From NCBI GenBank assembly GCA_903890485.1, contig CAITBM010000068.1, positions 1 to 52,606 on the forward strand: a DNA stretch of 52,606 bases, in the 5' to 3' direction. The stretch comes from an uncultured Opitutaceae bacterium. GTDB taxonomy: Bacteria > Verrucomicrobiota > Verrucomicrobiia > Opitutales > Opitutaceae. Shown here in pieces: positions 42,267-51,545 of the stretch. Each line of letters opens with the position of its first letter. Position 1 is the first letter of the stretch. A program made the position numbers and the translations under genes. The notes under the pieces are model-generated. The model was not told the DNA's origin and ran no database searches. It saw only the letters and a list, made by a program, of their open reading frames with translations.

Positions 42267-43574
42267 CCCGGAAAAAAACGCGAGGACGCTCTCGGCGACA
42301 GCCGCGGCCGGGAATTCCTGCTCGGAACGGTCGCCGAGGTCCCTGAGCTTAACGACCCCTCGCGCGAGCTCCTCGCTCCCGTAGATCAGCGCCACCTTGG
42401 CGCCGGACTCGACGGCTGCCTTGAACTGCTTTCCAAAGGCGACTTCCTTCATCGGGTAGTCCACGCGGTAGCCGATCGCCCTGAGGGCGAGGATGTCCGC
42501 GAAGGCACTCTTCCTCTCCGCCTCGCCTCCGATCACGCAGTAGACGTCCGGAGCCTGCGAGACCACCGGGGTAAGGCCCCGCTCGTCCAGGAGAAGGGCG
42601 AAGGTCATGTCCCCGATGGCAAAGCCCACGGCGGGCAGGTCCGAACCCCCGAGCTTCCCGACCAGGTCGTCGTAGCGTCCCCCGCCGGCCAGGGCCCTCA
42701 ACTCGCCCTTCCGGTCAAAGGCCTCGAACACGAAGCCCGTGTAATAGGCCAGACCCCGGACGACGCCCAGGTCGACCTGCACGAAGGCGGAGAGGCCCAT
42801 GGCGGAGAGCCCGCCCAGGAGTTTCCTCCAGTCGGCCAGGCGCGCGGTGATCGCCGGGGACGCGCCTGCGCCGAGCGCCGACTCGATCTCGTCGAACGAG
42901 CGGATCGCGAGGAAAGAGAGGACGCGCGCCTTCGTGGCCGGATCAAGCGGACCGAAGCGTTCCTCGTAGCCCTTGAACGCCGCGTCCCCATTTCGCTCAA
43001 ACTTGTCGACGGCACCCAAGAGCGCGCGGATCTTCTCCTCGTCAAGCCCGAGGGAGCCGAGGAAGTGAAACCAAAGATTGCGGTCGCTCAGGCGGATGCA
43101 GAAATCGTCAGGGGTGAGCCCAAAGGCCCGCATGCACTGGATCTGGAGCGCGATCAGCTCAATCTCGGCCTCCGGGCCCGCCTCGCCGAAAATATCCGCG
43201 TTGAACTGGAAGAAACACCGGCCCCTGCCCTTCTGCATCCGCTCGTAGCGGTAGAATTCGGCGATGCTAAACCACTTGATCGGGCGCTTGAGGGAGCCGG
43301 CGCGCTCGCCCACGAGCCTGCAGACGCTCGGCGTCATCTCGGGCCTGAGCGCCACCTCGCGCTTCCCCTTGTCGGTGAAGCTGAAAAGCTGGGCCTCGAT
43401 CTCGTCCCCCGACTTGGCCCGGTAGAGGTCCAGGGGCTCCAGGACGGGGGTGTCGTACTCTACGAAGCCGAAAGCGGCAGCCGTCTGCCGCCAAATGCGA
43501 AAGATGTGGTTACGTTTCGCAAGATCTTCAGGGTAAAAGTCGCGAAACCCGGGCAGGGTCTGAAACATGGCCAT
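42261..43574 (-). CDS. hisS: Histidyl-tRNA synthetase
   Basis: 437 residues, class II. Motif 1 is around FGFVEYDTPVLEP, motif 2 is FYRYERMQKGRGRCFFQFNADIFG, and motif 3 is GFAIGDMTFALLL. The His-specific sequences LGVVRGLAYYTGFVFE and LAGGGRYDDLVGKLGG are present, and a C-terminal anticodon-binding domain starts near 345. It charges tRNA-His. Its 3' end overlaps the orphan cdd-end repeat. Confidence 0.97.
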   Translation of the reverse strand: MAMFQTLPGFRDFYPEDLAKRNHIFRIWRQTAAAFGFVEYDTPVLEPLDLYRAKSGDEIEAQLFSFTDKGKREVALRPEMTPSVCRLVGERAGSLKRPIKWFSIAEFYRYERMQKGRGRCFFQFNADIFGEAGPEAEIELIALQIQCMRAFGLTPDDFCIRLSDRNLWFHFLGSLGLDEEKIRALLGAVDKFERNGDAAFKGYEERFGPLDPATKARVLSFLAIRSFDEIESALGAGASPAITARLADWRKLLGGLSAMGLSAFVQVDLGVVRGLAYYTGFVFEAFDRKGELRALAGGGRYDDLVGKLGGSDLPAVGFAIGDMTFALLLDERGLTPVVSQAPDVYCVIGGEAERKSAFADILALRAIGYRVDYPMKEVAFGKQFKAAVESGAKVALIYGSEELARGVVKLRDLGDRSEQEFPAAAVAESVLAFFSGP

Positions 43575-43632
43575 CGGTGACGGACAGGCTGTTGGACGCC
43601 CCTTGCAGGGCGAACCAAAAGTGGTCCGGCAC

Positions 43633-43652
43633 CCCTCACCCTCAGGTGAGGG
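43633..43652. terminator. Hairpin at the end of the HU/IHF gene
   Basis: CCCTCACC... pairs with GGTGAGGG as an 8-bp stem (43633-43640 with 43645-43652) and 4-nt loop, covering the HU/IHF stop codon. It lies between the HU/IHF gene and hisS, both leftward. No T-run follows, so termination is uncertain. Confidence 0.35.
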
Positions 43653-43953
43653 TAGTCAGATCGAGCTTCTTCAGCTGCTGCTTGAGGATCTTGCCGGCCT
43701 TGAATTTGACGACGGCCCGCTGGGGGATAATGACTGCCGCTTCTGGCTTGTTGGGGTTCCGGCCGACACGCTGTTTCCGCACCTGAACTTCAAGTACGCC
43801 AAAGTTACGCAACTCGACGTTGCGCCCCTCTGACAGTGCTTTCTGTACGATGTCGAGGGTCTGTTGAACCGTGTCGACAATCTGTTTCTGCGGGAATCCA
43901 GCCTTGCGGTAGATCTCCAACACGATCTCGCGTTTTGTGAGGTTCGTGGACAT
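43642..43953 (-). CDS. HU/IHF-family DNA-binding protein
   Basis: 103 residues. Bends and packages DNA as a dimer. The conserved arm and body are seen in LTKREIVLEIYRKAGF, VELRNFGVLEVQVRKQRVGRNPNKPE and VVKFKAGKILKQQL. The PNKPE motif at the arm is IHF-like. A clear ribosome site (AAGGA about 7 nt before the ATG) and a good promoter lie upstream. It is 67 bp upstream of hisS and may share its transcript. Confidence 0.9.
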   Translation of the reverse strand: MSTNLTKREIVLEIYRKAGFPQKQIVDTVQQTLDIVQKALSEGRNVELRNFGVLEVQVRKQRVGRNPNKPEAAVIIPQRAVVKFKAGKILKQQLKKLDLTTLT

Positions 43954-43994
43954 GAATAGTTCCTTTGGGTATAGGCTTTACTGAAGCGTCTTAA

Positions 43995-44022
43995 ATTATT
44001 CGTCTGGGATGAATTGCGTCAA
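43995..44022 (-). promoter_or_regulatory. Probable sigma-70 promoter of the HU/IHF gene
   Basis: Minus-strand TTGACG (44022-44017), 16 nt, then AATAAT (44000-43995). Both boxes are close to consensus, and they lie in the AT-rich 89-bp gap upstream of the HU/IHF start at 43953. Confidence 0.6.
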
Positions 44023-44042
44023 TACTTATCACTGCCCGTCTC

Positions 44043-44741
44043 ATGCCTGATCCCGTAGCCGTAAATTCCATGTTCGGGCGCATCGCCCACCGCTACGACC
44101 TGGCCAACCGGGTTTTGAGCGGTGGAATCGACATTTATTGGCGATTTCGACTCGTAAGGGCAGTCCGTCGGGCCGGTCCTCGGGACGTGCTGGACCTGGC
44201 CACAGGTAGCGGGGATGTCGCCTTTGCGCTCGCCCGCTCCCTCCCCGAAATGACTCCGATAGTCGGCATGGATTTTTGCGCCCCCATGCTCGATGAGGCC
44301 CGGGTCAAGAAGGCCGAGCAGTCCGAGGCGTTCGCCCACGTCGACTTTAGGGAAGGCGACGGCCTTGCGATTCCCCTCCGCGACCAGACCCAGGATGCCG
44401 TAACCATCGCCTTCGGCCTGAGGAACATGGCCGACCGCGCGAAATGCCTCTCCGAGATGCGGCGGGTGCTGCGGCCGGGCGGCCGGCTCTTTGTCCTGGA
44501 ATTCTCGAGGCCCTGGGCCTGGGTGCGCCCGGTCTATTCACTTCTGCTGCGCTTCTTTGTGCCCACGCTGGCGGGGCTACTGACCGGTGACCGCGGGGCC
44601 TACTGCTACCTAGGGGACTCGATCGAGGGGTTTCCCGACCACGTCCGCCTCGCCCAGGAGATCCGGGATGCGGGCTTTGCGGACGTTTACGTCCTCCGGA
44701 TGACGATGGGTATCGTGGCCCTCCACGTGGCCCGGCGCTAA
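44043..44741 (+). CDS. ubiE: Ubiquinone/menaquinone biosynthesis methyltransferase
   Basis: 232 residues. SAM motif I is DVLDLATGSGDVAFALA, with the family stretches MFGRIAHRYDLANRVLSGGIDIYWR (UbiE motif), ITIAFGLRNMADR-like VTIAFGLRNMADRAKC, and MRRVLRPGGRLFVLEFSRP. It methylates demethylmenaquinone or the ubiquinone precursor ring at the membrane. No other quinone gene is adjacent. It is divergent from the HU/IHF gene; no Shine-Dalgarno is seen. Confidence 0.94.
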   Translation: MPDPVAVNSMFGRIAHRYDLANRVLSGGIDIYWRFRLVRAVRRAGPRDVLDLATGSGDVAFALARSLPEMTPIVGMDFCAPMLDEARVKKAEQSEAFAHVDFREGDGLAIPLRDQTQDAVTIAFGLRNMADRAKCLSEMRRVLRPGGRLFVLEFSRPWAWVRPVYSLLLRFFVPTLAGLLTGDRGAYCYLGDSIEGFPDHVRLAQEIRDAGFADVYVLRMTMGIVALHVARR

Positions 44742-44750
44742 GGCGCCCCT

Positions 44751-45068
44751 CTAGTTGAACGACTTGCCGCAGCCGCAGGTCGTGTGGGCGTTCGGGTTCT
44801 TGATCTCGAAGCCCTTGCCGTGCAGGCCGTCGTCAAAGTCAATCGTGGTGCCGTCCAGGTGCTCCAGGCTCTTCGGGTCGACGACGATCGGCACCCCCTC
44901 GCTCAGAAAGGAGGCGTCCCCGGCCTTGGTCTGGTCAAAGGACATCCCGTACTGCATCCCCGAGCAGCCGCCCGTCTCGATGAACAGGCGAAGGTTTTGT
45001 GAGGGATCTCCGGCCTCGGCGCGCATAGTTCTCACCTGGTTCGCGGCCCGTGGCGTCAGTTGAATCAT
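44751..45068 (-). CDS. A-type iron-sulfur carrier protein (IscA/ErpA/SufA family)
   Basis: 105 residues. The three conserved cysteines are C35 in GGCSGMQY and C98 and C100 in TTCGCGKSF. It carries Fe-S clusters to apo-proteins. The start IQLTPRAANQVRTM is typical. It stands alone, convergent with ubiE (9 bp gap), so the exact subtype cannot be given. Confidence 0.93.
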   Translation of the reverse strand: MIQLTPRAANQVRTMRAEAGDPSQNLRLFIETGGCSGMQYGMSFDQTKAGDASFLSEGVPIVVDPKSLEHLDGTTIDFDDGLHGKGFEIKNPNAHTTCGCGKSFN

Positions 45069-45206
45069 GCAGGCACCGTAGGAGAGCGACTGACCTTGTC
45101 AAACGGCGCTGTGGACCGGAATCGGGCGCCCTGCAGCAGAAATCGGGCCGGATAAGAGGAATGTTCACTTGCAAGGCGCGGGGGCGGGCGTTTCCCTAGC
45201 CAAAGA

Positions 45207-46193
45207 TTGGCTGCGATCACCCACATCCTTAACGAGATCAACTACGAGATGGTCCGCATGCTCGCCGAGGGCGGCATGGGTGTCGTCTACGAGGCGCACC
45301 AGCTGGGCGCCGGTCAGTTCCGGAAAACGGTCGCCGTGAAGTTGATCCGCGAGGAGTACTCGGCGATCCCGGAGTTCCAGAAGAATTTCATCGGCGAGGC
45401 GCGCCTGGTTGCCGACCTGATCCACACCAATATCGTCCAGACCTACCACCTGGGCCAGATCCACGGGCAGTACTTCATGGTGATGGAGTTCGTGGGAGGC
45501 CAGAACCTCGAGCAGTTCCTGGAAAAGCACCGCTCCAGCCAGAAACTGGTGCCCGTTGACCTGGCCGCGTTCATCGTCTCCCGGGTCGCCCGCGGCCTGA
45601 CCTACGCCCACCAGAAGAGGGACCGGCAGGGCAACCACCTCAACATCGTCCACAGGGACATCGGCCCGAAGAACATCCTGATGGGATACGAGGGCGACGT
45701 GAAGCTGACCGACTTCGGCATAGCGAAGGCGCTTAACCTGATGTACAACGAGGAGGGCAAGGTGATCGCCGGCAAGGACGAGTACCTCTCCCCCGAGCAG
45801 GCGAGCTACGCCGTCACCGACGCCCGGGCCGACCTCTTTCCCCTGGGAATCGTGCTCACCGAGATCCTCCTCGGAAAGAACATCTTCAGGGACCTGGACC
45901 GCAGCCAGTCGAGGCGCAACATCCTCTCGATGCCGATCCCGCACTTCCAGACGCTCAGGCCCGACATCGACCCCCGGCTCGAGGCCATCATCCAGAAGGC
46001 GCTCAAGAGGGACCGCGACCTGAGGTACCAGTCGGCGGCCGAGATGCTCCACGACCTTGAGGTCTACCTCTACAGCGACGGCTACGGCCCCACCAACGAG
46101 AAGCTCGGACTTTACATGCGGACCCTCTTCAACGTCCGCGACCCCCAACCCATCGTCGCGCTTTCCGCCCTTCCCCGCCCTCCCGAGCCATGA
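45207..46193 (+). CDS. Cytoplasmic serine/threonine protein kinase (Hanks type)
   Basis: 328 residues from a TTG start; the only ATG nearby (45249) would trim the N-lobe just before the glycine loop. Kinase features: glycine loop [15 protein letters not shown] Lys in TVAVKLI, catalytic loop HRDIGPKN (Asp and Asn present, Lys of HRDLK replaced by Gly), DFG in KLTDFGIAK, activation end [12 protein letters not shown], and Asp in [13 protein letters not shown]. The HRDxxPxN form also occurs in active bacterial kinases. There is no transmembrane helix and only about 40 residues follow the domain. It precedes rpoN by 22 bp, so they probably share a transcript. Confidence 0.85.
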   Translation: MAAITHILNEINYEMVRMLAEGGMGVVYEAHQLGAGQFRKTVAVKLIREEYSAIPEFQKNFIGEARLVADLIHTNIVQTYHLGQIHGQYFMVMEFVGGQNLEQFLEKHRSSQKLVPVDLAAFIVSRVARGLTYAHQKRDRQGNHLNIVHRDIGPKNILMGYEGDVKLTDFGIAKALNLMYNEEGKVIAGKDEYLSPEQASYAVTDARADLFPLGIVLTEILLGKNIFRDLDRSQSRRNILSMPIPHFQTLRPDIDPRLEAIIQKALKRDRDLRYQSAAEMLHDLEVYLYSDGYGPTNEKLGLYMRTLFNVRDPQPIVALSALPRPPEP

Positions 46194-46215
46194 GGCGTAA
46201 GGCACGCCCAAGCCG

Positions 46216-47718
46216 ATGAGCTCAGGTGGATTCAGCCAGGACCTTCGCCAGCGCCAGACCCAGTCTCTGGTCCTCGCGCCCCAGCTTCGGCAGTCGCTGA
46301 AGATCCTGCAGGTGGCGGCCCTCGACCTGCGCTCCGTCATCCAGGAGGAGCTCCAGTCGAACCCAACGCTCGAGGAGCTCCCCATGGAGGGGATGAGCGC
46401 CGAGAAGCAGGAGCCTGAGTCCGACGAGTCCGACGCGAACGGCGATGACACCGGCGCGAGCGCCGAGGGCACCCCCGACCCGGTCGCCGAGGCCAAGTCC
46501 GAGGAAATGGACTTCTCCAAGGAGTTCGAGATCCTCGGCAAGATCGACGAGGACTGGCGCGACTACATGTCGAGCGCCGGGGGGACCAACAGCTTCACGG
46601 CCGAGGACGCAGAGCGCAGGCAGCATTTTTTCGACTCGGTGGCCACCGAGACCTCGCTCCAGGAGCACCTGATGATCCAGGCCCACATGACGGACCTCTC
46701 CGAGCAGGGATTGGCCGCCATGACGCACCTGGTGGGAAGCTTGGACGACCGCGGCTTCCTCACCGTGAAGGCCGCCGACGTGGCCCTCCAGACGGGCCTG
46801 CCGCTGGACGCGGTCCAGGAGGCCGTTGCCGCCCTGAAGGGATTTGATCCCCCGGGGATCGGCTCGGACAGCCTGGGCGAGTGCCTCCTAGCCCAGCTGG
46901 CCGCCAAGGGCAGGCGCGACTCGCTCGCCTCGCGCATCATCCGCGACTACTTCGACCTGCTGACCCGCCGCAGGATCCCCGAGATCTCGCGCAAGCTCGG
47001 GGCCGCGTCCGACGACGTCCAGGGTGCGATTGAGGAAATCGGCAAGCTTGACCCTGCCCCTGGCCGGCGGTTCGCCGACGACCAGAACCGGGTGGTCGTG
47101 CCCGACGTGATCGTCGAGCACGACGGCAACGAGTGGAAGATCCACCTCAACAACGACTACATCCCGAGGCTTCGGATCTCGAGCACCTACCGGGACATGA
47201 TCGCCAAGGGCACGCTTTCCAAGGGCGAGCGCGACTACCTCAAGGACCGAATCCGCTCCGGCAAGTTCCTGATCGACTCCATCGAGCAGCGCCAGCGCAC
47301 CATCGAGCGGATCACCCGCGAGATCCTGAAGGCCCAGATGCCGTTCTTTGAGAACGGGGTCTCCCAGCTGAAGCCCCTCACCATGACCCAGATTGCCGAC
47401 GTGGTCGGAGTCCACGAGACCACGGTCAGCCGAGCGATCGCCAACAAGTACATCCGCACCCCGCACGGGATCTTCGAGTTCAAGTACTTCTTCACCCCGG
47501 GCTACCAGAACGACAGCGGCGCCTCGGTCTCCAACACGAGCGTCAAGGAGATGATCGCCGACCTGGTCGCCGGCGAGGACAAGGCGGGCCCCTTCAGCGA
47601 CCAGGAGCTCGTGAGCAAGCTGCAGGAAAAGGGGATCAACATTGCCCGGCGGACGGTCGCAAAATACCGCGAGGAGCTCGGCATCCTGCCGAGCAACCTG
47701 AGGCGCGACTACAAGTAG
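46216..47718 (+). CDS. rpoN: RNA polymerase sigma-54 factor
   Basis: 500 residues. Region I is Gln-rich (FSQDLRQRQTQSLVLAPQLRQSLKILQ, about 6-32), region II is acidic (about 65-90), then the core-binding domain and the C-terminal DNA-binding domain with helix-turn-helix (LTMTQIADVVGVHETTVSRAIANKYI) and the RpoN box ARRTVAKYREELGI near 477-490. It directs transcription from -24/-12 promoters with AAA+ activators. No activator gene is in the window. It follows a Ser/Thr kinase gene in the same direction. Confidence 0.96.
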   Translation: MSSGGFSQDLRQRQTQSLVLAPQLRQSLKILQVAALDLRSVIQEELQSNPTLEELPMEGMSAEKQEPESDESDANGDDTGASAEGTPDPVAEAKSEEMDFSKEFEILGKIDEDWRDYMSSAGGTNSFTAEDAERRQHFFDSVATETSLQEHLMIQAHMTDLSEQGLAAMTHLVGSLDDRGFLTVKAADVALQTGLPLDAVQEAVAALKGFDPPGIGSDSLGECLLAQLAAKGRRDSLASRIIRDYFDLLTRRRIPEISRKLGAASDDVQGAIEEIGKLDPAPGRRFADDQNRVVVPDVIVEHDGNEWKIHLNNDYIPRLRISSTYRDMIAKGTLSKGERDYLKDRIRSGKFLIDSIEQRQRTIERITREILKAQMPFFENGVSQLKPLTMTQIADVVGVHETTVSRAIANKYIRTPHGIFEFKYFFTPGYQNDSGASVSNTSVKEMIADLVAGEDKAGPFSDQELVSKLQEKGINIARRTVAKYREELGILPSNLRRDYK

Positions 47719-47732
47719 TCCCGTTCCTGGGT

Positions 47733-50504
47733 CTACTTTGCGATCACTTCCAGGCACACCGGCCCGATGAGGCCCGATTCCATGAGCGGCGAGTCCTTCG
47801 AGTAGAACTTCCACGTCGTGAAAGTGTAGCGGCCCTTCGACGGCCGGGCCGTGCCCGCCGTCAGCCACGCCGGGATCTCCTTCAGCGAATGCCCGAGGTT
47901 CACCTTCTCGGTCGGAGTCTTGCCGATGCCGGTCCAGATGTCCTCAGCGCCCCAGACGCAGTCGTCGGGCTCCTGCTCGTCGCCGATCAGGCGGTTGGGC
48001 CAGAGGTTCGTGATGCGGACCTCGAGCGCGTTCTCCCCGGGCCTTAGGGCTCCGGTGATCTCGACCCGGAACGGGGGCTTCCACAGAATGCCGAGGTTCC
48101 GCCCGTTCACGCTCACGACCGCCACGTTCTTCACGCTACCGAGGTTCAGGAACACCCTGCCCTCCCTAGGCGTCCAGGGGACGCTCTTCGTGTAGACCGC
48201 CGTCCCTGAGTAGTACTTGATCCCGGGGAGCGGGTTCTTCGACCAATCCGAGAGGACCGGGAAGGATGAGCTCGGGGGCCCGCCCCACTTCGGGTCGAAC
48301 GCGACCGTCCATCCGCCGCCCACTTCCTGGGCGCAGGCATAATTTTCCCAGTTGCGGCCCCCGCTGGCCGGGGCGCTTGCGGGAGTCCTGAACACGACGA
48401 ACGTCGAGCCGCTCGGGTCAAAATGGATGGGGAGCGAGGTCGTCACTCCTCCCGTCGAGGAGAAAATCTGCGCGGCGCGCTCTTGGCCCGACGCCGGGTC
48501 CCAGAGTTCGGGCAATCGGCCCGCCACGCGGAATGTGCAGGTCACCTCCCGCTCCTCTCCCCGCTGGTTTGAGACAAAGTACACGTCGGCGCCCTGGATC
48601 CTCCTGTGGATCCAGAGAATCCCCGGCTCGCTCGCCGAGAAGTCGGGCCCGATGCCGTGAGCGGCGAGGACGTCGGTTACCGGGCCCTGGCGGACCGCTT
48701 TCCCGGCTCCCCAAACCTCCGCCGCGATCTTTGCCACCTCGGCGTCGCACGCGGGATAATCCTCCAGGCTCGGCGAGGCCACGGGACGAGGACCGACGAC
48801 TGGAACCCCGGCCGCCACCAGCTCGCGCACCTTGCGCGCCACCGCAGGCAGCATCGCGGGCGAATCGGGCAAAACGACGACGCCGTAGCTCATGCCCGAG
48901 GGGAGCTTGAGCCGGCCGCCGGCGGCGGCGGCCTTCAGGAAGATCTCCACGCTCACGCTGTCCCCGTCGTAGCCCTCGGGCGGCAGCGTCTCGGCCCCCA
49001 CGTACGCGATGTCGCCCACAAAGGTTCCGGCCTGCAGGAGGGTCTGGCAGCGCGAGAGGTACGTGAGCCACGCCGGAGCCTCGTCCCACCACGTCTGGTT
49101 GCGCCCGAAGTGCGTACCCCACGGGCCCATGCCGACGCCCGGCTTCACACCGTTCCAGGGCTGGTGGGCCGAGGTGTGGAGGATGAACTGGCTTATCCCG
49201 AGGCAGTAGGCGCGGTCTCCCGCGGCCTTCAGCGCATAGGGGTCCTGCCGCCACTGGGCGTACTGGGGCTGGCCGGTGAAGGCCTCCGCGCCCACGACCG
49301 ACCTGCCGGTGATGTGGGCGCTCGAGGCGACGGGCTTAAGCGTCGGCCAGCCCCACTCGCTCGGGCTGGCCCAGAATTCGGCGGCCACGTCGTCGACCCG
49401 GGTCCCGGAGGTTACCGTGTCAAAGGGTCCGGTGTACGGCTCGCAGGCGAGCCGGACCCCGGGATACTTGTGGGCGCGCTCGGTCATGTAGCCGTAGTAG
49501 TTGTCGGCAAAGAGGTCCGCGATCGTCTGCGTCCAGTCGCGCTGGAAGCGGGCGGAGAGCTCCTTGCTCTCGACCACCCGGCTGCTCTTCACGACAAGCC
49601 ACGGCACGGGGTCGTAGCCGCGCCTGCGCGTGAACTCCTCCCGGAAGGACGGCGACCAGTCCTGGTCGCCCACCTCATAGCTGTCGATGAAGACGGACTT
49701 GAGCGACCTGCCGGTCGCAGGCCCCGCATTCTCCAGGACCTTGCTGACATAGGCGTCGAAGTGGGCGTCCACGCCCTCGCGGTCGAGTTTGTCGCACTCA
49801 AGCCCGAGGCCCCCCGGGGGCGCCGGCTCGTTCATGGCGCCCGTTGTCGTCCTGCCAAAGCGAAGGATCGCCCAGGAACCGGCCGGTGCCTCCCAGGCGA
49901 GCGAGCCGGCGCCATCCATCCTTGAGGTCAGGTCGATGATCTCCTGGCGCCCAACGGGCGCTGCAGTGTCCCTCACCGCCAGAACGGCGATGTCGCGGTA
50001 GAAGTCCCAGCGCGCGTCGACCTGGGGCCTCTTCAGGGTGCCCTTGAAGGCGCCGGGTCCCTCGAAGCGCTGCTCGCTAAAGACGACCTTCTGCATCGAT
50101 TTCTCGACGGGGATCCACGGGCCCCCGCTCGAGGACCAGCCGGGGCCGTTGTGAAAGCCCAAATCGAGGCCCAGGCGGTCAGCCTCGGTGGCGGCGAACC
50201 TCATGAGGCTCCACCACTCCTCGCTCCGAAACTTGACGGGGCCGTCGATGGGAAGCTGCCCGACGTGAAAGATGTAGGCTCCCCCGAGTCCCACGCGCTT
50301 CATGCTCTCCAGGTCCGCGGTTATCCCTTCCCGGCTCACGCAGCCGCTCATCCAGTGCCACCAGGTCCTCGGCTTCGCCGACTCCGGCGGAGACTGGAAG
50401 GCGGTGGCGATGTCGAGGGGTTCAGGGGCGGGGCTATCGGCTCCGCGTGCAGCAGACGCGCACAGGAGCCCGAGCGCCAACAGGGGTAGTGTCGGGATTC
50501 TCAT
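47733..50504 (-). CDS. Secreted GH106 alpha-L-rhamnosidase-like enzyme
   Basis: 923 residues with a signal peptide (MRIPTLPLLALGLLCASAARGAD, cleaved near residue 22). The N-terminal catalytic barrel is typical of GH106: PRTWWHWMSGCVSREGITADLESMKRVGLGGAYIF, LGLDLGFHNGPGWSSSGGPWI, and KSVFIDSYEVGDQDW. A jelly-roll region near the C-terminus (FLNLGSVKNVAVVSVNGRNLGILWKPPFRVEI) resembles the sugar-binding domain of beta-galactosidase-like enzymes. The family removes rhamnose from pectin side chains and plant or bacterial glycans. It is followed (13 bp upstream of its start) by tsaD, probably by chance. Confidence 0.85.
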   Translation of the reverse strand: MRIPTLPLLALGLLCASAARGADSPAPEPLDIATAFQSPPESAKPRTWWHWMSGCVSREGITADLESMKRVGLGGAYIFHVGQLPIDGPVKFRSEEWWSLMRFAATEADRLGLDLGFHNGPGWSSSGGPWIPVEKSMQKVVFSEQRFEGPGAFKGTLKRPQVDARWDFYRDIAVLAVRDTAAPVGRQEIIDLTSRMDGAGSLAWEAPAGSWAILRFGRTTTGAMNEPAPPGGLGLECDKLDREGVDAHFDAYVSKVLENAGPATGRSLKSVFIDSYEVGDQDWSPSFREEFTRRRGYDPVPWLVVKSSRVVESKELSARFQRDWTQTIADLFADNYYGYMTERAHKYPGVRLACEPYTGPFDTVTSGTRVDDVAAEFWASPSEWGWPTLKPVASSAHITGRSVVGAEAFTGQPQYAQWRQDPYALKAAGDRAYCLGISQFILHTSAHQPWNGVKPGVGMGPWGTHFGRNQTWWDEAPAWLTYLSRCQTLLQAGTFVGDIAYVGAETLPPEGYDGDSVSVEIFLKAAAAGGRLKLPSGMSYGVVVLPDSPAMLPAVARKVRELVAAGVPVVGPRPVASPSLEDYPACDAEVAKIAAEVWGAGKAVRQGPVTDVLAAHGIGPDFSASEPGILWIHRRIQGADVYFVSNQRGEEREVTCTFRVAGRLPELWDPASGQERAAQIFSSTGGVTTSLPIHFDPSGSTFVVFRTPASAPASGGRNWENYACAQEVGGGWTVAFDPKWGGPPSSSFPVLSDWSKNPLPGIKYYSGTAVYTKSVPWTPREGRVFLNLGSVKNVAVVSVNGRNLGILWKPPFRVEITGALRPGENALEVRITNLWPNRLIGDEQEPDDCVWGAEDIWTGIGKTPTEKVNLGHSLKEIPAWLTAGTARPSKGRYTFTTWKFYSKDSPLMESGLIGPVCLEVIAK

Positions 50505-50516
50505 GCGCCTGCTTAA

Positions 50517-51545
50517 TCACAGTTGCGCACTCGGGTCGACGCGGATCGCACTTCCCTGGAAGCGCGCGCAGTCGTCCGGGTCGACCCACGCGTTGAAGGC
50601 GATCATCGCCGCGTTGTCGCCGGTGTGGCACGGCTCCGCGGCGAGGAAGGCGGCCCCGGCGCCGGCTGCGGCAGCCTGTATCCTGGAGCGAAGCTCCAGG
50701 TTGTTGGCGACACCCCCGGAGAGGCCCACGCTGCGGTAGGCCCTTAGTTGCAGGGCCGCCCGGGTCTTCGCCGCCAGTGCGTCCACGACCGCTTCCTGGT
50801 AGCTTGCGCACAGGTCGGACGCCCGGGCGCGCACCTCGCTCTCGGGCATCGCCTGGATCCGGTAGCGCAGGCTGGTCTTGAGCCCCGAGAAGCTGAAGTC
50901 CAGGTCCGCGCGCTTTCCGATGCCGCGTGGAAAATCAAAGGCGGTGGGGCTCCCGCCCCCGGCCAGCTTTTCGACCTCGGGACCCCCGGGGTAGCCAATC
51001 CCCAGGAGCTTGGCGCCTTTGTCCAGGGCCTCTCCGGCGGCGTCGTCCCGGGTGCCCGATATCCGCTCGATCCTCCGGTCGCTCCCGATCGAGAAGAGCA
51101 GCGTGTTGCCCCCGGAAACCAGGAGCCCCAGGTGGGGCAGCAGCCCCTCGATGGCCGGGCTGAAGACCGCCGGGTCCCTTGCGTGCAGTGCAATGAAGGG
51201 CGACCACGCATGGGCCCGCAAGTGGTTCACACCGACAACCGGGAGCGCCCGGGCCAGGGCGACCGCCTTGGCGGCCGCGGTCCCCACGGCCAGGCACGCG
51301 GCAAGCCCGGGGCCCCGGGTCACGGCGACCTTCGTGATCGCCTCCCACGCCCCGCAATCCCGCGCCTTCTCGAGGAGGGGCCCAAAGTGGCGCAGGTGCT
51401 CCCGGGTCGCGATGTCGGGCACCACCCCGCCGTGCTCGGCGTGGAGGGAAATCTGCGAGTGGATCCACTCGCCGGCGATGCCCCGCACCGGATCGAAGAT
51501 CGCGACTGCGGACTCGTCGCAGGAACTTTCAAAAGCGAGGATCAC
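50517..51545 (-). CDS. tsaD: tRNA N6-threonylcarbamoyladenosine synthase subunit
   Basis: 342 residues. TsaD/Kae1 features are ILAFESSCDESAVAI, HAEHGGVVPDIATREHL, the metal-binding HxxxH in VNHLRAH (H108, H112), LLVSGGNTLL, GEALDKGAKLLGIGYPGGPEVEKLA, and LSGGVANN. It makes t6A37 on ANN-decoding tRNAs together with TsaB, TsaC and TsaE. Its start overlaps the ctpA-like stop by 4 bp (ATGA). The length is normal. Confidence 0.95.
   Translation of the reverse strand: MILAFESSCDESAVAIFDPVRGIAGEWIHSQISLHAEHGGVVPDIATREHLRHFGPLLEKARDCGAWEAITKVAVTRGPGLAACLAVGTAAAKAVALARALPVVGVNHLRAHAWSPFIALHARDPAVFSPAIEGLLPHLGLLVSGGNTLLFSIGSDRRIERISGTRDDAAGEALDKGAKLLGIGYPGGPEVEKLAGGGSPTAFDFPRGIGKRADLDFSFSGLKTSLRYRIQAMPESEVRARASDLCASYQEAVVDALAAKTRAALQLRAYRSVGLSGGVANNLELRSRIQAAAAGAGAAFLAAEPCHTGDNAAMIAFNAWVDPDDCARFQGSAIRVDPSAQL

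Noticed and set aside
45161-45199. Short leader peptide (12 codons) before the Ser/Thr kinase
   Set aside because: The purine-rich site touches the ATG with no spacing and the peptide has no regulatory codon pattern.
45165-46541. Long 458-codon open frame on the minus strand
   Set aside because: Antisense to the kinase and rpoN genes, both of which have clear domains.
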